This document shows positions 22,080-33,766 of a stretch of 64,000 bases of DNA, piece after piece. The number at the start of each line of letters is the position of its first letter. The first letter of the stretch is position 1. The DNA comes from Plantago elongata (lineage: Eukaryota; Streptophyta; Magnoliopsida; Lamiales; Plantaginaceae). Both the position numbers and the translations under genes were made by a program. The notes beneath the pieces were generated by a model. That model saw nothing but the letters and a program-made list of their open reading frames with translations, was not told where the DNA came from and did no database searches. The stretch lies in NCBI GenBank assembly GCA_036897095.1, contig JAYMSP010000024.1:53249-117248 (forward strand). The letters run 5' to 3'.

Positions 22080-24476
22080 ATGGGGAAGCTGACAATCCGG
22101 CGAAGGAAGAAGCTAGCTCCGCCACTAATCCCTCAATTACCGCCTCTGTCTGCGGCGGTGGTGAACAAGAAGAAACCACTCGGCGCTCGCCTGTGGATGA
22201 GAATGGACCGTGTGGGCCACTCTGAGCTAATGGAATGCGACAAGAATGTGATTATCAACAGAGTTTCAATTCCACCGAGGGATTTCAGGATCTTAGGTCC
22301 CATCTTCTCTCAATCTTCTACTATCCTTGGTAAGTTACTCGTTAAGGCTGGAGCTCGGCTCAATCAATATTTAAGCTAATCGAGTTCTAACTCTGTTTGT
22401 GCTTGTGCATATAACGAAACGAGACAGTTTATGCTCGTTATTTTAGTATATTTATATTTGGTACCAAGCTCGAGTTCAGTTTTTGGCTTTCAGTTGAATT
22501 ATGAGATACTTTGCTCGGCTCCTTTAACAACACTAATGTTGTTGTGTTGTGGATAATATTTTTAATTTGTAGCAAGGGAGAAAGCAATGATAGTTAACTT
22601 GGAATTTATAAGAGCAATAGTTACGGCAGAAGAGATATTGTTGCTTGATCCTCTGTGTCAGGAGGTGCTTCCGTTTGTTGATCAGTTGAGGAGGCAATTG
22701 CTGTATAAAGTCCCTTCCAAGGATTTGACAGCTGGGGAGTGGTTCTCTTTTAATGAACCTGGGGAGGGTTTGCGGGATGAGTTGCCATTTGAATTCCAGG
22801 TTTTGGAGATAGCGTTTGAGATTGTTTGTACGTATTTGGATTCGAGTGTTGCTGAACTTGAGAGGGATGCTTACCCTGCTTTGGATGAGCTTGCCATCGA
22901 TGTGAGTACTAAGAATCTTGAGCATGTCAGGAGTTTGAAAAGCAACCTTACACGTTTGCTTGCTCGGGTTCAGAAGGTAAAGAAGCTGTTAGTTTTCTAT
23001 GCTACGAGCTAATCGGTCTAATGTGATACTCCTACATAAGCATGTTCCAGTTTTGATAATTGACTTGAAAGTAAATGCTCTGATTGAGTTGTGTCAGCTT
23101 TATGCTAAGAGAGTGTAAACATGCATTTTTAAGCTATCCTAGATTATTACTAGAATTTAAGAATGTTTGAAAAAATACAGAAGAATCTTATCGATCTAAT
23201 AAGAAGGAGCTTGGATAAGGCTTGAAAATCATGAATTTGATTGCCATAAAGTACATAAATATTCTCCTTTCAAGTACACCTTTCCTCAGTTTGGAGTTTG
23301 GACTGCAGTGTGGTTCTGTCTTTCTCTTTATGCCAAAGCTTGAATGATAAAGGAGACCAAATTTCTGTTTTCCTTTGTGTTCAAAGGCGTTGTTCCGTAC
23401 ACTATTCTTGTTTGATTCCTTATAGATGAGTGATAGTTGTTTTTAAGCTCAACTGAGAAAAAAAATTGGTCACCCAGTTGACCAGAGATGATTTTGTGAA
23501 TAGTTATATGACGAGATACTTTGTGTGAGAGATTCAAGATAATAAAAAAAAACTAACTGCACAATCAGTTTCTTGTTCCTAGTTATTCCTCGTTTCATAA
23601 GTAAATATTTGAACCTGCTTCATCATTTGAGTACTAGCACATCTGAACATTTTAAGAACTTCAGTCTTGCCTAGCCGCATTGTCATTGTTCATGTAATGT
23701 TGCATCCTAGCATAGTAGCATTTGAAGCCCTGAGTCATCGGTATATGAGGAGCACATCTGAGTCCAGAATTTCAAGCATTTCTTATGGTTTTTGTTTGCC
23801 TATTTTTATCCCCACATACTGAGAACTGGGCAACCTGCTTGTTGTGTACAGGTCAGAGATGAAATCGAGCATCTTCTAGATGACAATGAAGATATGGCCC
23901 AATTGTACTTAACACGGAAGTGGATACAGAATCAGCAGAGTGAGACTTCAACCCCAGAACTAGAACCTGATCTCCATCGGCTTGGCTCCACCAGGAGCGG
24001 TAGTTTCTTGAGCATCCACTCACATGATGATGATGTAGAGGACCTAGAAATGTTGCTTGAATCCTACTTCATGCAATTAGATGGCACCCGCAACAAAATC
24101 TTGTCTGTGAGTCCATTTCTTTTCAGATTTCAATAATTGATTAAAAAAGAAAATTTTCTTTTCATATGATCACATTCTTAAGCATGTGAATGTACAGGTA
24201 CGCGAGTATATTGATGACACCGAGGACTATGTAAACATCCAACTCGACAACCAGAGAAATGAGCTTATTCAACTGCAGCTGACGATAACAATCGCCTCCT
24301 TTGCCATTACATTTCAAACCCTCTGTGCTGCAATATTTGGTATGAACATCCCGTGTGTATTGTTTGAAAAGGAAGGCATATATGGCCGTGTTATTGGAAT
24401 CATGACAACTGCTTGTGTAGTCCTGTTTATTCTCATTTTCGGGTATGCCAGATGGACGAAACTTCTTGGTACATGA
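22080..24476 (+). CDS. CorA-type magnesium transporter MRS2/MGT
   Basis: Mg2+ channel of the plant MRS2/MGT family. Four exons (22080–22329, 22573–22976, 23852–24106, 24198–24476) give 395 residues. Signatures: [59 protein letters not shown], a long helical region [20 protein letters not shown], then [20 protein letters not shown] and two C-terminal membrane helices. The first helix ends with the selectivity motif GMN in IFGMNIP. The second helix ends [15 protein letters not shown]. The first membrane helix ([14 protein letters not shown]) is followed by a short loop FEKEGIYG. The family works as a pentamer, with plastid, vacuole or plasma-membrane location depending on member; the N-terminus here ([12 protein letters not shown]) does not look like a strong transit peptide. 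Intron 1 holds GAGCTCGGCTC-type repeat debris. Confidence 0.94.
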
Positions 24477-24597
24477 TGTCGTGGACGTGGTAGTTAAGAT
24501 GGCGTTTTACTGGTCCGTCTCCGTCCTTGAAGTTTAGGATCTTTCGCGAATGGTGTACAATGTTACTGTATAATCTGACTCGCGCTGTCGAACTGTC

Positions 24598-24620
24598 CAT
24601 ATATATATATATATATGTAC
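24598..24620. repeat. (TA)n microsatellite
   Basis: Roughly ten TA units about 120 bp after the MRS2 stop codon, probably in the 3' UTR. Confidence 0.9.
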
Positions 24621-25238
24621 TGAAATGTTGATACACAAGCTGACAAGCAGCAGTATGTAAATCTTTGGGGGTAAAGATAACATCAATCCCCTTTAGATTG
24701 CAGACTTTGCAGTAGAAACTCATTGACAGTACAGTTAACTGAATGAATGAATTTATTCACTTTCTTAATTCTACAATTAATTGCATAGGCAAGTTGAGTA
24801 AGTTGAATAATTTCCATAAACATCAAAAGTGGAAGTGAAGACAACCAATTTTATTACAATATGAGCTGTAACTACACTGTCATGGGGCAGCCTAACATGA
24901 TTGGGGTAATAGTAAACAATTAGAAATGTAGCACGTTTTTTGTTTTCTTCTACTTGCTAAACTTCTATATTGCCTCAGTTTCATTTCATCATACAATGAA
25001 GGAAGCTATTATATATACAATCTAACTCGAATAGAAACTAACTAGATAACTAACTAGCAAACTTAACTAACTAACAGAATGTTAGTTATAAGGAGGGAAA
25101 AGTTTTTACGTTGAGTTGTAAGCTTGCTTCTCCTGAGACCCCCTCAAGATACATATGTATATTCATGAGATGCATCTTAGAATTAAATGTGTTGAACAAA
25201 TCATTTTTCAATGGTTTTGTAAAAATGTTAGCCATGTT

Positions 25239-26140
25239 TTAGTTACTTCTTAGATTTTCAAGTAAATCCCATATCCAGACAGTGGTGCTTCTTTTTGTAT
25301 CTGGACATCTAGCCCAGTCACTATCACAAAAGGTTGTGAGTTTGAGGTCTGACTTAGCTGATAAGAACACACCTTGACCTGGACTTTTCTTCGGGTATCT
25401 GAGAACTCTATAAGCAGCTTGTAAGTGCGCTTCAGTTGGTGCAAATATATATTGGCTTAGTGTTTGCAGAGAGTAAGCTATCTCAGGCCTTGTGATGGTG
25501 AGATATATTAGTCTTCCCACAAGCCTTCTATACTGTAGCAATGGTGAGTTTGCAGTTGCAAAATGTTGTTTGCTATCCACCGGTGTGTCCATTGGTTTAC
25601 TTGCTAGATAGCCAATATCTTGTAGAATATCTAATGTATATTTCTCTAGCATAGAATTGCATTGTTCACATCACATTGATGTCAATGCCAGTTCTTGACT
25701 GGAGCAAGAGCTAACACAATTCTAACTTATGTTAGTTTAGCTACATGAGAATAAGTATGAAAGTAATCTATCCCCTCCTCTTGAGTATATCCTTTAGCTA
25801 CTAATCTAGCTTTGTATCTCTCTATTGATCCATCAGCCTTGTGTTTTATTCTGAATGACCATTTTCAAGTATTGGTTAGAGACCAAGTATTGGTAAAGTG
25901 GTTAGAGACCTAAGTATTGGTCTTTTCAAATGCTTTGAGTTTTGCATTCATTACATCTTGCCGTGCAGGAATTTGTAAAGCTTGTTTATAAGTTTTAGGC
26001 TCCACATCCTTTGTAATTACTGCAGTAAAAGCAAAATGAGATGTAGATAATTGATTAGCAGATAATACATCAGTTATAGGATATTTAACAGAATCATTTA
26101 AAGCATTATGAGTAATAGTAAAGTGTACAATATTTCTGAA
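25239..26140 (-). pseudogene. Ty1/Copia retrotransposon polyprotein remnant
   Basis: Minus strand, read from right to left. About 25980–25900 gives LPARQDVMNAKLKAFE. About 25865–25740 gives [20 protein letters not shown] and TQEEGIDYF, the start of Copia reverse transcriptase. Bases 25652–25239 give LEKYTLDILQDIGYLASKPM, DTPVD, YRRLVGRLIYLTITRPEIAY, then RNase H-like TTFCDSDWARCPDTKRST. The central RT catalytic part is missing between these pieces and frames are broken, so this is a deleted, dead copy. Flanking LTRs were not recognised with confidence. Confidence 0.85.
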
Positions 26141-26149
26141 AGTACACTA

Positions 26150-27480
26150 ATTTATATTTTTCTCATAATTAAAAGATCAATTACTCAAGAGAAACTAATA
26201 ACTATGTACCTAACTTTTATAAAAGTAATGAAATGTTATTGAGAGTATTGTCACGATCTAAATATCAAGTGGCTCTCCAACTAAGAATCCGATGATGATG
26301 GAAGTGAATCTTGGAGCTATTTTTTAAGATGAGTGAATTTGAGTTTATAGAGAGTTGATGAGTTGTTTTCAACCAATGGGAGGAGGAGTTAAATGCAATA
26401 ATTCCATTCCTAGGTGATCTTATTGGTGTTGTGTTACTTGTTGCAAGTTGCAGACACTACATGCAACATAGCGGTTGTCATCAACTTATTTCTACTCTCT
26501 GTTACTCAGTTTCTAATTATTAATATTTAACAACTAAATTCTTATATTATTATCGATAGTAGAATCTGAATCGTGTTAAATTTAACTTTATGAAGATTTA
26601 TTTTTAATTTTCAACGCCGGAGTATAAAAGTCATGCCACCATAATTCCATCATCAAATTCTAGAGTTTAACCTTGAACATGCAGTGGAAAGTAAAAACTA
26701 CCAAACTGGAGTACAATGAGACATATGAATTTTTTAGTAAATCGAAAATACGTTGAGATTAAAAAAATCAAAAAAAACGAAAACACTTTGTTGAACTATC
26801 ACCAACGCTATAAGTCAAAAGTTATCAAAGCGAATGTGATTAGAGTCTCCAATATAGTTCTAGTCGCAAACGATGATCACTAGCCCTTGAACGTATTTCC
26901 TGTGCAGCGTTGCATGGAGAGTACGGTTGCAAGTGAAGCTTGAAAGAGCGGATGGGGTGACATTGAAGAGTTGTGGTTACTATTTAGACTTTACAAGCCA
27001 TGTTTTAGCACCATAAGTCTTTGAGACACTTGGTTTATAGTTACACTACCATTCAATTAAAGAATATTCCACATAATATATCTTACCTGGACTGGACATT
27101 TACCTTGCTTGGGCAGGCAAAAGGAGTATCTTACCCTACACTTATGCTTCAATCTCAAGAGTCCTTCTTTCTCGAAATCCCTTTTCACTTAGTCCAATCA
27201 TGATCACATTAGTGCCAATTAACCATAAATGAGCTGATCAAATCAAACAATTTATTGATGATAACCTTTTAGATCAAATGGGGTCTGAATTTCTTGATCA
27301 AATGGGATCAGAATTTCTTCAAAGTTTCAATTTTTTCTCACCATGGGGTAACTTGGTGACAGAAGATCAGACACACATTAAATAATGATGCAGTTAAGGT
27401 TGAGAATCCAATCCATTCCATGGTTAGTAAACTAAACACAACTAAACACAGAAATAGAATAACAAAACACAGAGAAAAAA
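26150..27480. other. Intergenic region, nothing recognised
   Basis: AT-rich. The ORF at 27021–27203 has no family features. The part nearest 27.4 kb is likely promoter of the bZIP gene. Confidence 0.5.
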
Positions 27481-27504
27481 AGGAAACAATAAAAACATCT
27501 CATT

Positions 27505-30386
27505 TTGCGCTGTCAAAGAAAACAAACAACTCTCTCCAATCCAGAGAGACATACAATACAATACAATACATATAACAATACAGAGACCCCTACAGAAAGA
27601 AAAGAAACCCCCTTTTTTCACCCAAGACAAGACGTCAACTGTGTTTGTGTGTTGTACAAATATTATTATCACACAAACCCAGGCTAATTCAAGAACAAGA
27701 AGAGGACAGAAAACAAAAAAAAAAAAAAACCCTAAATCAGTACTAGTTCTTGAGCTCCGATTCAATCTGTTTCTGGGTTTGGCTCAATATCACATTGTCA
27801 AGATCTTTATTGACGAATTATTCCAGGTGAGCTTTCGTTTCTTTCCTTTTCTTTTATGTATCGTGTTCTTGATTAATGCATGTTCTGATATTTGATCGGT
27901 GTGAGTTGTCTTTATGTGTCTTGATTGGAGTTTTGGCTGTTAAGCGGTGTTTAGGATGAAGAAAGATTGAGTCTTTGATTAGAGGGTTGAAATTAAGCTT
28001 AACGTTGTAATCTTGCTTCAGTTCGAGTGATAAAGATACTAGCTTTATTCATAGTTGTTGTGTATAGGATTAGCAGTACTGCTTCTTTCTTTTTTTCAGC
28101 TGGAATTCTGGAAAACAAATTTATTGCAGATTGTTTTAGCTTTTAGGGAAGCTGGATGAGTTTCTGGTTTACCTTAAATGTCTGGAGTATTGAGTTTGAT
28201 GTTTCATTGTGGTTAATGCTGTTGGAAACCGTATCTTTAGTATGTATATTGGGTTATAGAGGCTATGGCCGGGTTGGTTTCAGCCTGATCTAATTGCTTG
28301 CTTCCATGGAATTTGGTCTGATTCTAAAACTAGCACCTGTTGATTGGTCAGTGAACTGTTGGTTTCAGGGGCCCCTTGAGGTTGATTGTTGTTGTCACTA
28401 AGTTCTCATGCTACCTGCATTGTACCATTTCTCAATAAAGAGGGTCTTTAAATCTAGTACCGGAAATAAGGTCTCAGTATTGGTTGGTTATTATTAATTT
28501 GCTAGAATGGTAGCGTAGGAACCTTGTACAAATCACAATCACACCAAGGAGTCTTGTGCCAAATCATCCTGCTCCTGGTGCTTCTCTCGCATTGGAGTAT
28601 TTAGAAAAATAAAAAAAGTATCTTGCCTTTCCAGCTTGATTCGATTACGAAACTTAAATGTTATTGGTTGCGTCCAACCACTGCTGGTGCGTCCAATTAT
28701 ATGACGGAGCTGTATGGGCAACTCTGAAAGGGGGACGTGGTTGAGCACGTGACTTGCGCATGAGCATCTGTTTGAATTTGAATAGCTGAATAAAGCACGT
28801 AACGACAACATATCATCTCATTCCTCGTTGTCAAAAAGTTCAATATAAGAACCACTACTGTTCACCACAAGATATTAGCTCCTGCTAGCAGTAAGAGAAA
28901 TATAAAAAGAAACACATACAGGAAGTCTATTCGGAAGAAAAGTGGGTCTCGGAGAAGAAGAACAAAACTTGGTAAACATGGAGATAGCAATTGTGCTTTG
29001 GTTCTTTCTGTTTTTGATCTGTTCTGTTTGCGTTATCAAATCAGCATTTCTTAATGGTCTAGGTTTCAAAGAATTTCCTATTTTACTAAAGTTCTGGTGA
29101 AGACAAGGCTTCAACTCTTCCATATCTTTGTGTAAAAAAACCGGAGATTGATGAAATTTTGTTGGGAAACAAATCTTTCTTTTGTCTATATTTTTTTGTG
29201 TGATTTTGTTTTTACTGATCTGGTAATTTGCTGTTGTTAATTGTTGCTGGAAAGATTTGGTTTTGTAGCCGGTCGGAGTAATCCCTTTTTATTGATATTT
29301 GATGCATGTCATGCTACAGATCTGCTAATTAATGTGCATTTGAATGTTAACTCATATTATTGAGCAGAAGGATGGTGTTAGAATAGATGGCAGAAATCTT
29401 TACACCTGGATGTGGTGAATTAGGCATTTCAAGAATCAAGATTTGACAACATTTAGAACCACACTGAGAAACTATAGCCAACATCTTTTCCATTTCGGTC
29501 TGCCCCCTGTTTTTTTTGATACACTAGCTATTTTATTTTACATGGCTATCATTCACTACCTATCCACTTGTAGTTTCTATAAGCATGACAACGTCTATGA
29601 TCCATGATGTTCAATTAGTGAAGCACAAAACCTAAGTTCAACAATTAACTGCCATGAACATTTCACCAACTGTAAAACTTTGATGTAACCTTAGGCTTCC
29701 ACACTTGAAATGTTTACGTGCTTGTGCATTGAAATTGCCTTTCTGTCCCTCTTAGTGTTTGAGACCAATGTTCGGAGTAGGTTAGGTGATGTCCTCCAGT
29801 TTAATTTATATTTGGGAAGTGATAATTGTTTATTTGCTGATGCTGTCTTGAATGCTACTGCCTGCTGGCATGGGACTTTCATATGCTTTAGTTTGCGGAT
29901 CATTTCTGAAGGCATATTAGTTTTGGCCAACTCGCATTTACAGACGGAAAAAGCTTATTGGATGAGAATGCCACATTGACATTTAGCTCAACTTAATTGC
30001 TGCATGATTCTTATAGAGTTAATTCCCTTTTGAGATCAAATCAGTTATGTTATATTCTAAAGCTTGAGGTTGAGATGCTGACTTTGCTTAAGGTAAAACC
30101 TATTGCAGAAGAATTGTGTATGAAACACCAGACAGATTTTTTTATCAGCCAGATTCATGTTTTAGTTGCAATCGTCAATTAATATTGTCTATGATGTTGA
30201 TGTTTATACTCTTTTATTGCACTATGTTATTTAATACATACTTGCATTGTAACCTTTTTTTTTTTGGTAATGCTCGAGATTAGTTTATCTGTTAGATTTG
30301 ATATAACTGCTTTTAGTTTTATTTTCTTACAGAAGTATATTTCTCATAGTTTCATCTCGACAATTTGCAGGAACCAGTTTTCAGCT
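27505..30386 (+). promoter_or_regulatory. bZIP 5' UTR with ~2.5-kb leader intron
   Basis: A CT/A-rich leader ends at a consensus donor (TTCCAG|GTGAGC, about 27826/27827). The next acceptor is TTTGCAG at about 30364–30370, 16 bp before the bZIP start codon. The ~2.5 kb between has no supported coding sequence, although small ORFs occur on both strands. Inferred from splice signals and from the lack of an ATG-led protein upstream. Confidence 0.5.
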
Positions 30387-32767
30387 ATGGCGAACTCCAA
30401 GGGACCAGCTAGTGTCCGGAACATGATGTACAATGGGAAGAATCCTCTACTGCCCCCTAAAAGTCCATTTCCCAGCATTTCCCCGTCCTATGCTGAGTAT
30501 ATTCCTAGTTCAGCAGTTCCTCCAAAAGCATTTCCAAATCCAAGGGAGGGGAATTCAAACCATCAACGTACTTCTTCTGAAAACTTCTTAATTGAGGAAC
30601 AACCTTCTTGGCTGGATGAGCTCCTTAATGAGCCAGACACACCGGTCCGAAGGGGAGGTCATCGCCGCTCCTCCAGTGATTCCTATGCATATACTGACTC
30701 GGCTAATGCTGTGAACATGAACTATGTAGCTCAAGATGATAATAAGTTTAAGAATTTAAATCCAGTTTCTGGATGGGGAGGTTTGCCAAACTTTGATATG
30801 TGTAGGGAAATTCGTGAAGGTTCTTTTCACCGAGACCAGAATTTTATAAATAAAACCAAGTCCAAACCATGGAATTCACCTATGAACCCAATTCTACACC
30901 CTCGTGGCCTCACTTCTCCACGGGACAATAGTGGCTTTCCAAATCCAGGCCAGGTCCGCACTCCACTAGATGCTGATAGAAATTCATCTTCCTCAACTGA
31001 GAAACAAGAGCTGGTTGAATCAGGTCCGCAGGATCTAAAAGGCTCTGCTGAGAAAAAAGACCTGCCTCATGCCAAGTCTTCAGAAACAGACACAAAACGT
31101 GCTAAACAGTATGCTATCTCACCTTTACCTAGTTAATCACCTATGTGAACTGATGCTGTAATTTAGTTGTTTGAATCTGCTTTGCATGTGGCGACTGTTA
31201 TTTTCCTTGCTGAGCATGGATTTTGTTGATCAGATCATCAGAACACTGTGAAGGATTATGCACAAGTCTGTTATGTTTTGTGTTTAATATATTGCATGCT
31301 CATATCTGTCAGCATTGCTTTATTCAGGACCAACCTAATAAACCCTTGTACGGGTGTGAGTTGATGCTCGTAGAAAGTAGTCATGTGCAATACTAATATA
31401 CTATATGCAAATAAACCTACTAAGGGTTTGAGATTGGATTGGTGATAAGTAGCTAATAATATAAAAGAAATATATAACTTTATACATTACATTTACTGTA
31501 TTCAGGTAAGGCCTCATACTGCGTTATGTCAAACTAGTCTCTGCCTTATTGGTCTGTGATCTGAGGAGTTGGATAAGTTACAAAGGGTGGTTTTCTGCTT
31601 ATTCTGTAGTGAAAAAGTTCAGATAGTATATGTGGATCTACCAACATTATAACTAGTTGAATATGCTTACAATCCCCTTTCTCAAATTTTAGCTTCTAAT
31701 TGATATAATCCCGTCTACTGGCTGAGTACCACAATAATTTCTATTTGAATAAGGTCGTCTGTCCTAAGTTATTGGTGCAACCTTACCCATCTTACTTATT
31801 TCTAGGAACTTTCATGCTTTTGTTGAAGCTTGATAAGCTTTTATTTTAATGCAGGCAATTTGCTCAACGTTCTCGGGTCCGTAAGCTTCAATACATAGCT
31901 GAACTTGAAAGAAATGTTCAAGCTCTCCAGGCAAGTAGTAGCGTTTCTTGCACAGAATCTTGTGAAGGACTTCTCCCCATGCATTTTATCGACGGTTGCT
32001 GAGTTGATTATATTGTGCTATTGCAGGCAGAAAGCGCTGAAGTGTCTGCTCAACTTGAATTCCTCAATCAGCAGAGTCTGATCTTCAGCATGGAGAATAA
32101 AGCACTGAAGCAACGTCTGGACAGCTTATCTCAGGAACAGATCATCAAATACTGTAAGTTTTGAGCCAGCCAATCAATATAACTTGTGGTTTTTGTTTGG
32201 GCTGTGTTGGCCTTATATCTATAGGTCATTTTACATGAAGTACTAAAATAAATGTGGTTGTCTGGAAGATTCCTGTTTCCAGTTCTTTTCTCTTGGATTT
32301 GCTGTATAATCCATGGTTGTTCATTCCATGATAAACAGTTTTGACTCGACAACTTTTATGTGGTGCTTACACCAAAATCAATACTCTACATAGATTGCAT
32401 CACTTTCAGCTAAACACTGCAAAAAACTTTTGTGCATGTGGGCTTTCAAAAGTTGTCTCCATGTGTACTGGGTCGTACTTGTCTTTCCTAAAAGTGAAAA
32501 AGAATATATTGTTATCAAAACTTTAACTTGTACATGATATTGGCAGTGGAGCATGAAGTACTGGAGAGAGAACGAGGAAGGCTTCGGACCCTGTACCAGC
32601 AACAACAACAGCAGCTGCAACAGTCACAGCCGCAGCAGCAGCAGAAGTCTGCTGGTCATCGACGTGCCAACAGTAGAGACCTCGATCAATCTTTTGCTAG
32701 CCTTACCCTTAAACCCAAGGACACAAGCGCTGGCCGTGACCAGGTCTCTGGCCAACTTCACATATAG
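30387..32767 (+). CDS. bZIP transcription factor, At1g58110/At4g06598-like
   Basis: Nuclear DNA-binding protein. Four exons (30387–31108, 31855–31930, 32027–32153, 32547–32767) give 381 residues. The N-terminal half is Ser/Pro-rich and disordered with conserved patches [40 protein letters not shown] and [14 protein letters not shown]. The basic region is [18 protein letters not shown], continuing into the heptad zipper [12 protein letters not shown]...[20 protein letters not shown]. The invariant Asn of classical basic regions is replaced by Lys and the next Arg by Gln, as I recall for this plant subgroup, so DNA-binding preference may be unusual. A Gln-rich tract ([10 protein letters not shown]) follows. 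Intron 2 uses either a GC donor (CAG|GCAAGT, keeping conserved Glu) or a GT donor four bases later with a shifted acceptor; both keep frame. Retaining intron 1 would stop translation at 31136, before the zipper. Confidence 0.93.
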
Positions 32768-32857
32768 ATCAGCCAAGATGAGGTTTCTACCTTGTACCTG
32801 AACTTCTAGTCCTAAGTCCTAACCAATCCCCACCATCTCAAGATCCTAGTAGGAGGA

Positions 32858-32966
32858 AAAGAAAAGAGGAAAAAAAAAAAAAAAGAGTATTAAAAAAAAA
32901 AAGGAGTAAAGAGTCGAGGGAAAAAAAAAGAGAAAAAAAAAAAAAAAAAAAAAAAGGAAAAAAAAC
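32858..32966. repeat. A-rich low-complexity tract in bZIP 3' UTR
   Basis: Runs of 8–20 A broken by G, starting about 90 bp after the stop codon. An ORF on the opposite strand through it is an artefact of poly-Phe codons. Confidence 0.85.
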
Positions 32967-33766
32967 CGTGCAATGAAATGAGACTTGTCTCCCTTAGTCC
33001 TGCTATGCCGCTTTGCTCGGATTGTTTGTGTTTCCCCATTTCTGTTGTTTTGTCCTGTTTTCATTTGCATGTGACCATTTTCATTGCTAAGCTTAGTGCA
33101 TTTGTGCGCCTGGTAGTCTGTGCTGGAAATAGTAGATCCTGGCCGGTGACTCACCCGAGGTGGTTCCCGAACACAACTGATGCTAGCTTCTGTATCTGAA
33201 GTATTTAGTCTGTCTGTCACCGTTGTTTCTTTAGGCCTCCCAGAAGACTGGTTACTGTGTATGTATCTCATTTTCCTTCCATTTATGTGCTTAATAAGTT
33301 AGTAGAGCATGTTTTATTCCTGAGAGAGGAGAGTTTCTGTGTTCTTTTTGCTGCTGCTCTCGGAGATATTCGTGTATAAGCACTGTAATATTACCCAGCA
33401 ATGATCAAACTTTTTTTTTTCCTGTTTTTAATTATGAATTATGCAGTTGTAGGTTTGTAGAAATTGAGTTGGCCAAAGGTTTTTTTGGTTTTTATTGTCT
33501 TATGAGACCTGAGATGCATTGTCAGAATGTAGAATGCATGAAAGTGTCATCTGTTCTTCGATACGTGCACACATATGAACTTCTGTGTTTAAAAGTCTAA
33601 ACTCTTGCTCTGAATGATTTCTACACAGTATCTTTCAATTGCCATCACATGGAATCCTCAAATATAACAAATTTGTTCACCACATGGATAAAGTTCTACG
33701 AATGAATTTTCATTGAGAATACAGTGATATAACAATCAGCTGACTACATGACTTTCAAGCAAGCTT

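Noticed and set aside
28539-29123. Minus-strand ORFs in the bZIP leader intron
   Set aside because: No recognisable domain and no splice partners.
29691-30182. ORFs inside the bZIP leader intron
   Set aside because: No start context, no domain, flanked by intron sequence; chance ORFs.
32846-33271. Minus-strand ORF with long poly-Phe
   Set aside because: Created by the A-rich tract in the bZIP 3' UTR.
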